This document shows positions 44,301-53,265 of a DNA stretch of 64,000 nt, piece after piece; position 1 is the first letter of the stretch, and each line of letters opens with the position of its first letter. The DNA is taken from positions 18,257,044 to 18,321,043 of the forward strand of contig CM037460.1 of the NCBI GenBank assembly GCA_021014325.1. The letters are read 5' to 3'. The DNA comes from Plazaster borealis. Its lineage: Eukaryota > Echinodermata > Asteroidea > Forcipulatida > Labidiasteridae. The notes under the pieces are model-generated. The model was not told where the DNA came from and searched no databases. It saw only the letters and a list, made by a program, of their open reading frames with translations. Position numbers and translations under genes: made by a program.

Positions 44301-47300
44301 GCGTGTGCGTACTCCACGTTACTAGAAATTTTTCGCTTACACAGCTAGCGCAGAAATTCGGCGCTTGCATAGTAAGCGGAGAATGGTGATCATAAGTGCA
44401 GAATTTGGTGTTAAGCAGAGCCATGAAATTTGGCCCTGGTTATTTTGTCCCAGAGATGAAGTTTTTCATTTTTCACCCATAATGTTGTGCAATAGTGCAA
44501 AAATAGAACACACATAGGTGGAAGTGCACAAATCTGAAAAATCTATCCTGATTGGACAACCAAACCCTATTTATTTACGATAATGTATTTGCATGGAACC
44601 ACCTCTCGTGCCAGATACAACATTATTAGGGACCTTCGATAATAATGACATCACAAGCCCAAACAGCGCCCTCACTGAGGGCAAAGGAAGACCTATCATT
44701 GGCTGAGAGCTGTGTGCGGCGTTTCCATTGTTTTACCTCAGCCATGGTGGCCAACGCAAGAGGTCTATTAGAGCACTAATTATTTCATTCTCATTAGTTG
44801 CTACTATACATGTAGCCAGTAACTTAACTATTTGTAAAACTTTACTCTATGTTTAAAACAATTTTCTTTTTCATTAACACGCAGACAATGTATTTGTTTT
44901 CAAAAGAAAATGCAAGTAAACTATACACTTTTAATTGTCCAGAAATGGTGTTATTATTAAATTGATAAACACAAGACCACAAGACTTGTCCAGTTGTGAG
45001 TTTACTGGCCCGATGCTAAAATCACTGGCCTCAGGCCTGCGGTCCAGTGTTTCGAGCCCTGGGACATGTGTACCATTATAGTCTTCTGTGGCCCTTAATT
45101 CTTTCATTTGCACTGTCTCTTAATGTTTATCTAATTTTCGTATTCTGCTGGTTTTCATCATTTCTTATTTATTGTTGTTTGACATAACGTGTTTGTTCGA
45201 TCTGTATTGTTGTGGTCAAATAAATAGTATTAATATTACAAAACTGAGATAATGAATTGACGCAATGAATTGTTAAGCTAATTGTCTAGTCTCGTTTTGT
45301 CTCAGGTTTTGAATAAAAAAGTGATGATTGGTATTTGAATAGGCTGTGTTGTCATGATCAAAGCAAAGTCTCATCCAGATCCTTTACATGCGCACGCGCT
45401 TTCCATAGATTTGATACGGAGGGAGGGTGCGCACGTGCAGTAACTTGGCGAGAGTTCATAATTCCATGTACAGCCACAGCCCTGCTTTGATCGTGACGAC
45501 ACAGCCCCTTTAAGGTGTTTTTCTTTTATTTTTTTCTTTCCAGGAAAAACGTCTGAAACAAGTTGTGATGGGGCGACTGCAAGAGGCGGAGTCATTTGGT
45601 GAGATTAGTGTGCTAGATGCCGAGGCTATCACATGTTCCATTGTAACTGCATCAGACATCAAACTGGGTATCATCACACCAGAGAGACTACAAGGTACGA
45701 GACCAACATCCGTATAGTTAGTCTTCTTTACAAGCCTCTATCAGAAATCTCAGAATAGTAGTTAAAGATGTCTATCCTGTTGATAAGACAATATGTCACA
45801 CCCATGCGTAATCTGCTGCATGCCCAAAGTTTGTATCTAATATGTTTGTATCTAATTTTACTACAAATCCTAATTTCATCATTTAAAAGCATTTCTTACG
45901 ACATGAAATTTTAATTTTGAGAAAACCTTAGTCTTTGAAGACTACCATGTAGAAGCCAATCCAATTATTTAACTTTTCTTGCATAAATCCTCAAGCTACA
46001 CTATCTCAATGCAACTCTTATGGGTGTCATGTGGCCGAGTGGTTTAGAGCATCGAATTCAAGTTCCGATGGTTAAGTCATTGGGGTGTGGGTTCGAATCC
46101 CGGTCATGACACTTGTATCCCTGAGCAATTGATACTTTACTATAATTGCTTGTCTTCACCCAGGGGTATAAATGGGTACCTGCGAGTGTAGAGGTTGATA
46201 TTGTGTTTGAAAAGCCTTCGGAGCGCTACGGCAGCCCGGGGCTGTATACTCCCCAGGGAGCTGAGAAAGATTACAGGAATGTTATTGGCCCAATGACCAG
46301 GGCACTAATGTAAAGCGCATTGAGACGATATTGTAAAATGCGCTATTAAGAACTAGTTATTATAATTATTCTAATCAGTGGAGCCAGTTTGTGTGAAGTG
46401 GGCGTGGCTTACAGTGGAATTACGTCACACTTACGGACAGGATCAAGATGCACTGAAAAAAAAAAAAAAAACCTGTTCCTCTTTTAATTGTATTGCCAAT
46501 TTGTTTACCTTTTAATACCGTTTGCAATTTTGTTTTTTAACTCCTCTGTAAACTTGCATTGATTATAAATATCTTGTTTTGATGTTTTAGTATTTCTTAC
46601 CTATTTTGGTCCATGCTGATTAGCTTATGTTTGTATTAACTGCTGGTATTTCATAAAAAGGTCTTTTAAAAACTTGTTGCTGATTTTACCTTAATGTACC
46701 ATATGGCTTCATTTCTCTGTTTTTTTACAGGTACACTTACATGTATATTTGTTTGAGTTTTCTGTATGCTAGTCAATTTAAATTCATTTTATTCATATTC
46801 TTTGAGAAGTTTTTAAAGTTGTGAAGTGCCTGGGGGGTGGATCAACATGAGGCCTAATTATTCTAATGAATCAAATTATTCTTTATTATTAAAGGCATGG
46901 TGTACTTTTGGGTAATTGTCAAATACCAGTATCCTCACTTGGTGTGTCCCAACATATGCATAAAATATCAAAGCTGTGAAAATTTTGGCTCAATTAGTCG
47001 TCAAAGTTGCAAGAAAGAAAGAAAAACACCCTTGTTGCACAAATTTGTGTGCTTTCAGATGCCTGCAAAAAGACTTTTTACTTTGAGTATTTCCAAGGGA
47101 GGGTAATTTAAAGGAAAGCTACACCATTGGTATTGAAAGTCCATTAAATTCCATTGTGCAAAAATTTGTTAATTGCCTCGCACATCGACCCTAGGAGTCA
47201 TTCTCAAAGGCTAAATGACAACATAACACACACAAATACAGGTATATTGTGTTGTTTACACTTTCAAAGTTACTCTCAAAACTCACCTTTTCAAGATGTA

Positions 47301-50300
47301 TTTCTTTAATTCATACTTTTGTTGCTGTCCATTGTTCACTTTTGTATATTTTCCCCTAATTGTTATTTTGCTTCCTTTTCACTGGATATATTATGTACAT
47401 GTAATGTCTCGTTTACATTGTCTCTGCTTCATCTCTGCGCCTTGAACATTGCTTTAGATTGATTTGGCGCTTTATAAAGGCCTATTATTATTACTATTAC
47501 TAGTGTAACGGAGTGGAGTGGAGAGAAGTGGAGAGAAGTGAAAAAAGAGTAAAAGAGAGGCAGAATACAGTCGGAAGAAGAGAAAAGGGATGAATGGAAA
47601 TGAGACAGGGGAAGGGGTAGAGGGAAGGGGCTGGTTTAAAGGCACTGAACACGTTTGGTAATTGTCAAAGACCAGTGTTCTCACTTGGTGTATCCCAACA
47701 TATGCATACAATAACAAGCCTGTGAAAATTTGGGCTCAATTGGTCAGCGAAGTTGCAAGAAAATGATGAAAGAAAATACACCCTTGTTGTACAAATTTGT
47801 GTGCTTTCAGATAGGAATAAAAGGTTCTTGGAAGAAGTCTTTTATTACCTCTTTCTCAAAAACTACGTTATTTCAGAGGGAGTCGTTTCCTACAATGTTT
47901 TATACTATCAACAGCTCTCCGTTGCTCGTTACCAAGTCAGTTTTTATGTTGATATATATTTTTAGTAATTACCAAACGTTTACAGTGCCTTTTAACACAA
48001 GATGTTGGAAACACAAAAGACAACATCAAAGCTGGGAAGAGGGGGAATAAGTAATTAATTAGTGAATGAGACAGACCTAAATTATAACTCCATTGTGTGA
48101 CTTAAAAGATATATTGAAAAATCGACAGAAAAAAAAAGACTTTATCAAATAGGACACATACTTTGCCATGTTTTGTGTTCTTACAAAAGTTTCCTTGCCT
48201 GCATTTGTTTTCCCCCAGAACTTGAGGAGACAACCAAAGCTCTCTTGAGACAGTCCAATGAGAGACTGTATGGTGACCTGACGAGGGTAAGTCAACGAAT
48301 TATAGTCAGCATAGTTTGTACATATCGCTTTATCTACGCCCGACGATCATCTCAAAGCGATAATTATTTTTGTATGAAAGGTAGGCAAAGATGTTTGATT
48401 TATGAGACCCGTTGATAGAGTAAGGGTTTTTACAATTGTCTAAAGACTTTTATGAAATACAATAAATTTCAATTCTAGAAGTAAACCTGATTGTAATCTA
48501 TGACATAAGTGTTGGTTCGAGTCCTGGTCTTGACACTTGTGTCTTTAAAGGTAGGGTCATCATCGTTTGTTTTTTATGTTAACGTAATGCCGATTTATTG
48601 GCAAAATTATCAAAAAAGATGCAATAAAAGTTAGTGTGAAGGTTTTAGCTGAATACAGCGTCTACTTGTTGAAAAAGAAACAAAAAACTGTCAGAGTATT
48701 TTCACAAGAACGTTGAGTCCATCGAATGACAAGAGGCCAGTTTGAATTCTGTAATTAGCAGCGGGTACTGCAAACAATTTAATATTAGAAATTAATCCAA
48801 AGGCTAAACAATCTTGTACAGTTTTGTTTATTCTTATACTTTTAGTTTTATTTCATGCATTTTTGCTATTATGCATGAAATTTGGCCCTTGGAAAAAAGT
48901 AGGAACGTTTTATTGAGTACAAGGGCAGACCTTCATGTACTCATGGTATAGGCTTTCATAGACATTTCAGGCTATTCAATCACAATTTTTCTGATTTTTC
49001 CAAGGGCAATATAATCGCAAATCAGACTTAAAGGGTGTGTACAACATTGGTAAGGTTGAAAATATAAATGTTCACAGATTTGCACATAACTTACATGATA
49101 TAAAGATGGTCATGGTGGAAAACTTCCCTTGAAATAGTTTTGCTTGAAATGCTACAGTTTTTAAGAAATTAGTAAAACAATTAGTCTTTATCACTGGTGA
49201 TAAAATCTGATGTTTGAAAACATAATACATAATGGGGTTTTTCACTGTTTTCTCGTGACTCCACTGACTGATTGAGCTTAAACTTTCACAGGTTTGTAAT
49301 TTCATGTATATGTTGGGTCACATCAAGTGTGGATACTGGTCTTTGACAATTACCAATGTTGTACATTTGCTTTAAGTAGGAAGAATATCATGCCTGTGCT
49401 ATGGAGAGAATATTTTCAGTCTTTGAAAATATGGAATATAATCGATTCAACTCGGCTAAGTCTCAGTGAATGGAACATTCCAAACATCAACTCATGAGAA
49501 ACTTCTCACCATTGCACTCATGAACATTCAATAGACGTATAATGATACTTTGACCTGTATTACAAATATAACATGGTTTGAGGGTCGACAGTCCACATTA
49601 GCTCCCTGAGGTATTGGAAGTTGACAAACTAGTTCCCGAGGCGAGCTATTGACTGTGCACCCTCAAACCATGCTGTATTTGTTTTACTATACCCCATACA
49701 TATTCAGTTGTCCACAACTGTTCTCTAGTTTGGCATAAATGAGCTCGGGCAAAATGCGGAGTGGCATTTTATGTGTACATTTTTTTCACATGTATGTAGC
49801 TATATGGCAGATGTAGCTATGTATGTGCATGCGTACTACACACATGAAAAAGTTCCACGATTGCTTCGTAATGCGCACGTGTAGTAGACTGTTACCTGTG
49901 GGAAAGTCTACTATGCGTGTGTATTTACCCTCGCACGAATACTGGTGCGCGCGCTTGGTAAACAACAAATATAGCATCTGGCATAAGATGGTTAATGGAC
50001 CAGTGAGAATTTGACTCTGGATCATGAATATGTATGAGGTATAGTAAGTACTCCTCACAACTGATAAATAATTCACAGCATGTTTACTCATAGGGCAAAT
50101 AATACAACCTTTAAATGCTTAAAGGGATTGTATACGTTTGGTTATTGGAACCCAATGTTCGTTTGAATATAGTTGTAGATATATACCATAAAACTAACCT
50201 GTGAAAATTTCATTTTAAAAGGTGATAGCGTTTTTGAGTAATTGCCGAAAATCTGGAGCCGTTATGTCCACGCAGGAAGAATAATCTGCAGTTGGAATAC

Positions 50301-50694
50301 ATTATCTGAGAAACGTTACAGTGTAGTAACGCTTCTCAGATTCAAATTTTCGGGGATAAAAAGTGATATATCTTTTCCATAACCGCATTACTTCGAGTGA
50401 AAAGTTTCTCAAAATGCATTATACTATCCAAAGCTGCTGTACATCTTACCAAGTAAGTTTGTATAGCCATTAATTTTCAGAGTAATTACCAAACGTATAG
50501 AGACCCTTTAAGTTTCTTTCATTTACAAATTTCTTTGTTTTTTTATTTTTCAAAAAATTCAGGATGACATCCACAACGAGTACATTGACCAAGAGTTGAA
50601 GCGAGAATGGAACCAGTTCAAGCACGGCGTCGTCGTTGATGTCATCAACACCAAAGGAATCAGGCCTGGATATGGGAAGTGGTCGACGAAATGA
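32297..50694 (+). CDS. CNBD1: cyclic nucleotide-binding domain-containing protein 1-like (gene span)
   Basis: Thirteen coding exons join in phase into 507 residues. The protein is soluble with no membrane segment or signal peptide. An N-terminal region (1-200) is followed by two cyclic-nucleotide-binding folds: the first at about 200-310 (FGNNGFHIILRGSV, VGDCFGTLERL, FLKISSNDFKRI), the second at about 345-441 (GYLCPFIAFIKSGDCHVLRQ, AESFGEISVLD, DIKLGIITPERL), then a helical C-terminus. In both folds the Arg of the phosphate-binding cassette is absent (second fold: FGEISVLDAEAITCSIV), so classical cAMP/cGMP binding is doubtful. The overall plan, and the position head to head with a CNG beta gene, match vertebrate CNBD1, a little-studied gene. 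The ATG has a purine at -3 and G at +4; upstream in frame there is only a TTG before a stop. The alternative, a CNBD2-like paralogue, is less likely. Confidence 0.85.
32560..33290 (+). mobile_element. non-LTR retrotransposon fragment, frameshifted
   Basis: Translates to LVRPLMEYGSIVWDPYTSNL, VQRRAARFVLNRY and RRITARLAMFYKIHHGLVAV, the conserved region after the RT domain of CR1/Jockey-type LINEs. The frame is broken by a (CATA)n-containing insertion near 33090-33140, and the element ends in (GAA)n. Inactive; lies in CNBD1 intron 1. Confidence 0.85.
34417..34495 (+). CDS. CNBD1: CNBD1-like exon 2
   Basis: Acceptor TTTTTTTCAG|TT, donor GGAAG|GTATGT. Encodes VPGQEPRPIVDYTNLDIINN then HEGLKG. 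A second AG six bases later (TTCCAG|GG) would remove two residues and keep frame. Confidence 0.82.
35472..35871. mobile_element. chimeric TTAA MITE: family B left, family A-like right end
   Basis: Starts TTAAAGGGATTGTATATGTT and is family B inside (GTCCACGCAGGAAGAATAAT), but ends CAAACGTGTCCAGTGCCTTT plus AA, the family A terminus. Confidence 0.8.
35897..36039 (+). CDS. CNBD1: CNBD1-like exon 3
   Basis: Acceptor GTTTTCTTAG|G, donor CTACAG|GTAAGA. Encodes AITESTEDGHHFFMDNYQRM and LPSIPIGKRDQPMKSI. A MITE ends 25 bp upstream of the exon. Confidence 0.87.
36240..36345 (+). mobile_element. family E SINE fragment
   Basis: Has AGCAGAGTGTGGGTTCGAAT, CCCTGTCATGCACTTGTGCC and AGCAAGGCACTTAACCATAA; both ends missing. 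Confidence 0.65.
37125..37302 (+). CDS. CNBD1: CNBD1-like exon 4
   Basis: Acceptor CATCAACCAG|GG (modest pyrimidine tract), donor AAACT|GTGAGT. Encodes ETPETWSHDVADHMAKLHKE and AAKRIKELRTLLKKL, a charged helical stretch. The exact 5' boundary is the least certain of the gene. Confidence 0.78.
37513..37710. mobile_element. family D foldback element
   Basis: Starts CTGGGGCCAATCTCATAGAG and ends AGCTCTATGAAATTGGGCCC; arms CTGCTTAAGCAGAAAATATT and GTGCTTAAGCAGCTCTATGA. Confidence 0.8.
37893..38165 (+). mobile_element. tRNA-Glu-like SINE (family G)
   Basis: Head GGTTGGTGTAGTGGTATCTT (A box) and GGACCCGGGTTCGAATCCCA (B box). The body CTATGTGGGTTTTCCCTGGA is shared with the minus-strand copy at 17.5 kb. 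The tail is (AATGA)n-like. Confidence 0.82.
38375..38407. mobile_element. family B right-end remnant
   Basis: Only the last about 33 bp survive (GTAATTACCAAACGTATACA then GACCCTTTAA), abutting a family C element at the shared TTAA. Confidence 0.7.
38404..38815. mobile_element. family C TTAA-type MITE
   Basis: Terminal inverted repeats AGGGTTTGGGTACCTTTTGT / ACAAAAAGTACCCAAACCCT. TTAA at the left; the right flank reads CCCTATAAAAG, so one target copy has decayed. Directly precedes CNBD1 exon 5. Confidence 0.8.
38846..38994 (+). CDS. CNBD1: CNBD1-like exon 5
   Basis: Acceptor TTTTTTCAG|A, donor TACCG|GTGAGT. Encodes LPYERTAEDNDIIYTHLKEF, then LLSDQLSNKELKELCTTVQL, the helix leading into the first CNBD. 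A family C MITE ends about 30 bp upstream. Confidence 0.92.
39542..39892. mobile_element. family B MITE, full length
   Basis: TTAAAGGGATTGTATACGTT ... AACGTATACAGACCCTTTAA. The inner palindrome GAAACGTTACTGTCAGTAAC matches other B copies. Ends 56 bp before CNBD1 exon 6. Confidence 0.88.
39949..40100 (+). CDS. CNBD1: CNBD1-like exon 6: first CNBD strands
   Basis: Acceptor CTACTGCAG|TG, donor CCTGAG|GTTTGC. Encodes VFGNNGFHIILRGSVVPQTE, the strand pair that opens a CNBD roll, then an insertion-like loop. Confidence 0.92.
40180..40445. mobile_element. family C-related TTAA MITE, right end eroded
   Basis: Starts TTTAAAGAAAACTTATATAC and AAGGTTGGTAATTATTATAA. Internal TTCTCAAAAGCTATAGCATT and GGGGAAGTTTACCACCATCA resemble family C. 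Confidence 0.55.
40483..40544 (+). CDS. CNBD1: CNBD1-like exon 7
   Basis: Acceptor GTGTTGTAG|CTT, donor AGCAA|GTGAGT. Encodes LTVGDCFGTLERLEGKEPNS. FGTL stands where FGE(I/L) normally lies, so the cassette Glu is missing. Confidence 0.9.
40606..41012. mobile_element. foldback element, about 38-bp arms, inside a SINE
   Basis: ATGTGATGCAATCAAGCTAA / ATGAGTCGTTTGTC on the left is inverted on the right (GACAAACGACTCATTTAGCT / TGATCGCATCACATATAG). Flanking DNA matches the 3' part of family E SINEs, so the element probably landed in one. Confidence 0.8.
41266..41690 (+). mobile_element. non-LTR retrotransposon fragment
   Basis: Translates to LHWLPIYQCVSCKVLLMV, then STDKHLLTIPLSSKSLGGRP and FSIAGPKLWNTDPISNS, the C-terminal region of a LINE ORF2. 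It has stops and a frameshift, and ends in a (TTA)n tail. Confidence 0.85.
41814..42003. mobile_element. family D foldback element upstream of CNBD1 exon 8
   Basis: GGTCCAATTTCATAGGGCTG ... GCAGCTCTATGAAATTGGGC. Its right end is 54 bp before exon 8. Confidence 0.85.
42057..42135 (+). CDS. CNBD1: CNBD1-like exon 8
   Basis: Acceptor CTTGCAG|A, donor ACAGAG|GTGAGG. Encodes VLTVLTKTVPCEFLKISSND then FKRITE, the end of the first CNBD. Flanked on each side, within about 55 bp, by family D foldback elements. Confidence 0.9.
42175..42357. mobile_element. family D foldback element downstream of CNBD1 exon 8
   Basis: GGGCCCAATTTCATAGGGCT ... GCAGTTCTACGAAATTGGGC. Its left end is 40 bp after exon 8. 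It is the closest match in the window to the copy on the other side of the exon. Confidence 0.85.
42540..42872 (+). mobile_element. family F SINE with two tRNA-like heads
   Basis: GGCTGGATAGCTCAGTTGGT (42.70 kb) and GTCTAGATAGGTCAGTCAGT (42.80 kb) are each followed by CCGGAGGTC(A/G)CAGGTTCAAG B boxes. The left body (CAGTAAACTGCAAGGGAAAC) is the reverse complement of sequence near 9.45 kb. Tandem head duplication. Confidence 0.7.
42982..43114 (+). CDS. CNBD1: CNBD1-like exon 9
   Basis: Acceptor CTTCCTTAG|CAA, donor CACCG|GTTAGG. Encodes QIRERHISEKINLIQACKRY and WPRQSLHKLAELIRWTKFPE, the helices between the two CNBDs. Confidence 0.92.
43370..43875 (+). mobile_element. non-LTR retrotransposon fragment
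   Basis: In shifting frames: ICPVMEYCCHIWPGASACHL-like, SVASLCLFYRYFHGKC-like, then LSASSHPYTW and SFIPRTASLGNSLPGACFPP, the RT-downstream region of a LINE. Disrupted by stops; in CNBD1 intron 9. Confidence 0.82.
44077..44186 (+). CDS. CNBD1: CNBD1-like exon 10: second CNBD, first half
   Basis: Acceptor TCTTTGCAG|TA, donor AGTCAG|GTAAAA. Encodes VLVSEGYLCPFIAFIKSGDC then HVLRQVDVLQKMPNGSQ; 'FIKSGDCHVLRQV' is the typical 'xIxxGxxxVxR' CNBD strand. Confidence 0.92.
44208..44441. mobile_element. family D foldback element
   Basis: GGGCCCAATTTCATGGCTCT ... AGAGCCATGAAATTTGGCCC. Begins 22 bp after CNBD1 exon 10. Confidence 0.8.
44960..45070. repeat. dispersed repeat shared with 60.6-60.7 kb (inverse orientation)
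   Basis: CCTCAGGCCTGCGGTCCAGT followed by GTTTCGAGCCCTG matches, in reverse, CAGGGCTCGAAATTAACACT and GGACCGCAGGTCTGAGGCCA near 60625-60665. Unidentified family. Confidence 0.7.
45544..45694 (+). CDS. CNBD1: CNBD1-like exon 11: second phosphate-binding cassette
   Basis: Acceptor TTTCTTTCCAG|GAA, donor CTACAAG|GTACGA. Encodes GRLQEAESFGEISVLDAEAI then TCSIVTASDIKLGIITPERL. FGEIS is kept, but Thr-Cys-Ser replaces the Arg-Ala/Thr-Ala that contacts the cyclic phosphate. Confidence 0.93.
46022..46375 (+). mobile_element. family E SINE, second subtype, full length
   Basis: GTGTCATGTGGCCGAGTGGT head, GGGTTCGAATCCCGGTCATG, body CACCCAGGGGTATAAATGGG and TGTATACTCCCCAGGGAGCT, 3' end TGTAAAATGCGCTATTAAGA. 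Confidence 0.8.
46892..47110. mobile_element. family A-like MITE, right half lost
   Basis: TTAAAGGCATGGTGTACTTT then CATATGCATAAAATATCAAA and GTTGCAAGAAAGAAAGAAAA. Ends at another TTTAAAGG. Confidence 0.65.
47636..47995. mobile_element. family A MITE, full length
   Basis: TTAAAGGCACTGAACACGTT ... AACGTTTACAGTGCCTTTTA. Reverse orientation relative to the 24.7-kb copy. In CNBD1 intron 11. Confidence 0.88.
48219..48286 (+). CDS. CNBD1: CNBD1-like exon 12
   Basis: Acceptor TTTTCCCCCAG|AA, donor ACGAGG|GTAAGT. Encodes ELEETTKALLRQSNERLYGD then LTR, a helix after the second CNBD. Confidence 0.88.
49028..49375. mobile_element. family C-related TTAA MITE
   Basis: TTAAAGGGTGTGTACAACAT ... ATGTTGTACATTTGCTTTAA with TTAA both sides. 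Interior includes CTTAAACTTTCACAGGTTTG. Confidence 0.75.
50119..50511. mobile_element. family B MITE, full length
   Basis: TTAAAGGGATTGTATACGTT ... AACGTATAGAGACCCTTTAA. Sits immediately upstream of CNBD1 exon 13. Confidence 0.88.
50563..50694 (+). CDS. CNBD1: CNBD1-like exon 13 and stop
   Basis: Acceptor AAAATTCAG|GAT, stop TGA. Encodes DDIHNEYIDQELKREWNQFK through RPGYGKWSTK. The exon lies 51 bp after the end of a family B MITE. Confidence 0.9.
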   Translation, partial: DDIHNEYIDQELKREWNQFKHGVVVDVINTKGIRPGYGKWSTK

Positions 50695-50923
50695 TCCAGA
50701 ACGATTCAACTATCCAAAACTGAAGATTCTAACTGCTTGCTTAATGACTTGAGATCACATCTGGGTGGTTTTTAGATAGTGGTGACGGCCAGCTTGAACC
50801 ATAGAGCTATGTATAGACCAATCCGTATGCGCAAGTGATGCACGCCGCGCCGCAATTGCTGGTACGCTGGCAGTGCAAGGTTAAGACAACAAAAACATTG
50901 GAAAACCGTTGTATTTTTTACTT

Positions 50924-51303
50924 TTAAAGGTATTGTACACGTTTAGTAATGACTCAAAACAAATATTAGCATAAAAACTTACTTGGTAACAAGCAACGGA
51001 GAGCTGTTGATAGTAGAAAACATTGTAGGAAACGACTCCCTCTGAAGTAACGTAGTTTTTGAGAAAGAGGTAATTTCTCACTAAAATAATAAAAACTTCT
51101 TGCAAGAAGTTTTTATTCCTATCTGAAAGCACACAAATTTGTACAACAAGGGTGTTTTTTCTTTCATCATTTTCTTGCAACTTCGAAGACCGATTGAGCC
51201 CAAATTTTCACAGGCTTGTTATTTTATGCATACATGTATGTTGGGATACACTAAGTGAGAACACTGGTCTTTGACAATTACCAATCGTGTTCAGTGCCTT
51301 TAA
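50924..51303. mobile_element. family A MITE, full length
   Basis: TTAAAGGTATTGTACACGTT ... TCGTGTTCAGTGCCTTTAA; inner palindrome ACTTCTTGCAAGAAGT. Lies in the likely CNBD1 3' UTR. Confidence 0.88.
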
Positions 51304-52452
51304 GTGTCTTCCTGAACGGTTTACATAATTTCCCTGACAGCACAGCATGACATAATGATGTAGAACATACTTTTGCATCTAAACAGCAAGTGAATTCTGT
51401 AATTCTGACAAGAAACTCTCGCTGATGTAACACATTTTAAACCCGAACGTGCAGTTTCCATGTAGTAATCACTCTTGAACTCAAACTATTGTGTGCGCTG
51501 TTTTCAGGATTAAGTTTTTGTTTAGTTGCAGATATTTATGGTCAGTGTTCTACGTTTTTATGTCATGCTGTCCTGCCAGGGAAATCATTGAGGAAGACAC
51601 TAAACAAAATAGTATTAACCCTTTCATTACCGAATTGTTTGGACATAAACAACCGCTGATGACCGCATTGTTTGACCACTCAAGCGTGAAGCACACATTC
51701 TTACACAACAGAGAGCTTTCATTCAAAGGACATTTTTACAAACTCCATTATCTTCATGAAGATATTGTTTTACAGCAAAATAAGTAATAAAAAAGTTCTT
51801 ACTTATTGAATTCTCTTTCATATAATCAGAAAATCATTGAGATCGGTCAATAACTGTCAAAGTTCTTTGTCTTTCTTTCCTCAGTGTGATCTGTAATCTC
51901 AAAAATACTATTTTGTGGTAATGAAAGGGTTAATGACAACAGTTTCCCCTTGTCTTTGTGTACAAAATCTCTCGCTTCCAGTGTCTCAGCATTGGCGGTG
52001 TGGCATTCATCACTTGCCCATTCGGATTGGTCTATTCGCCCTTTGCACAGTCAGCCATTTGAGTGTAGAGCCTCGACTTGGGGACAGCAGTGAATAGAAG
52101 CATTATATAACTCTGTATTGTCACGGTAATGTGATGACACTTTCATCCAAACAGATGCATAAATACAATACAAATGAAGCATGAAGTCGAGGCTCTACAC
52201 GCACATGGCGGATCCGTGCAAAGATCGAATACTGACTACAGCTCTAACTTGCTCTGTGTTTTGAAGCCATGTTTGTGTACAAAATTTTGCATTCCCATTG
52301 GAAGTTTCCTTTGCAAACTGAAAAATTGCCTTGTCCCTCTTGGAACAATTAAATCATGCAAACACCTGAATCATACATTTTTGCTTTTTTTAAATGTATT
52401 ATGTAAAAATATTTTGTATAAAATGTATAAATGTATATAATTATGAATCTGT

Positions 52453-52458
52453 AATAAA
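52453..52458 (+). terminator. candidate poly(A) signal for the CNBD1-like gene
   Basis: AATAAA in a T/A-rich context followed by TTTATTAAAATCTGTAACTT. It would give a 3' UTR of about 1.8 kb. Earlier AATAAA words exist, one inside the MITE, so this choice is uncertain. Confidence 0.35.
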
Positions 52459-52817
52459 AGTTTATTAAAATCTGTAACTTTCCAACAGTCCAGGTGTCAT
52501 TAATAAAAGAATGAAGTCCATGGTTTAAAATAAAATCTCTTCAGCGGGAATGAAAAGTTGAAATCATATTCAGGTGCTTGAATTTCAATACTTTGGATGT
52601 TAAGATGGTGCTCATTTTCTTCCTTTTAACATGACTGTTTTTGTCGTTGCTTTTAGCAAAACTTGTTTAACCGTGAATGCGTTTGATCTATGCAACATGC
52701 ATAGGTTGTGGATTTACAGACTGTGATCTTACTACCGGGTACCTGTTGAATTGTATGTAGTTCAAGGTGACTGTGTTACTTAAAAGTGCAATCGCGTTAA
52801 AAATATTTTGACATGTA

Positions 52818-53265
52818 ATGGCGTGTTGTGGCTGAGCGGTTTAGTGCATCGGACTCAAGTTCTGGTTGCTGAGTCATCAGGGTGTGGGTTCGAATCCCGT
52901 TCATGACACTTGTGTCCTTGAGCAAGACACTTGAACTATATTTGCTTCTCATCACCCAGGGGTAAATGGGTACCTGTAAGGGCAGATATTGTTCTTGTGA
53001 TTGATTTAGCTTAGTGCGCTACATACTTGGCAGCACAGGCTGTATACTCCCAAGGGAGCTGAGATGGTTTAAGGAATGAAATAAATGGCCCAGTGACCTG
53101 GGGTAATAATGTTTGAAGCGCAATGATCATTCTTTGGACTTGGTGCCATATTATCATTATATTATTTTATTCTTATTATTTGCTTTGCTTATTGTACTGT
53201 TTTTCTTGTAAAGCGCTGTGGTACCGAAGGTAAGGGCGCTCTATGAATGTTATTATTATTACGTG
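52818..53265 (+). mobile_element. family E SINE, second subtype, full length
   Basis: GGCGTGTTGTGGCTGAGCGG head, GGGTTCGAATCCCGTTCATG, ATACTCCCAAGGGAGCTGAG body and AGCGCTGTGGTACCGAAGGT with (ATT)n tail. Confidence 0.82.

Noticed and set aside
51491..51787. 98-codon gene between CNBD1 and HAUS4
   Set aside because: It lies in the probable CNBD1 3' UTR, with no recognised motif, no coding-like composition and no splice context.
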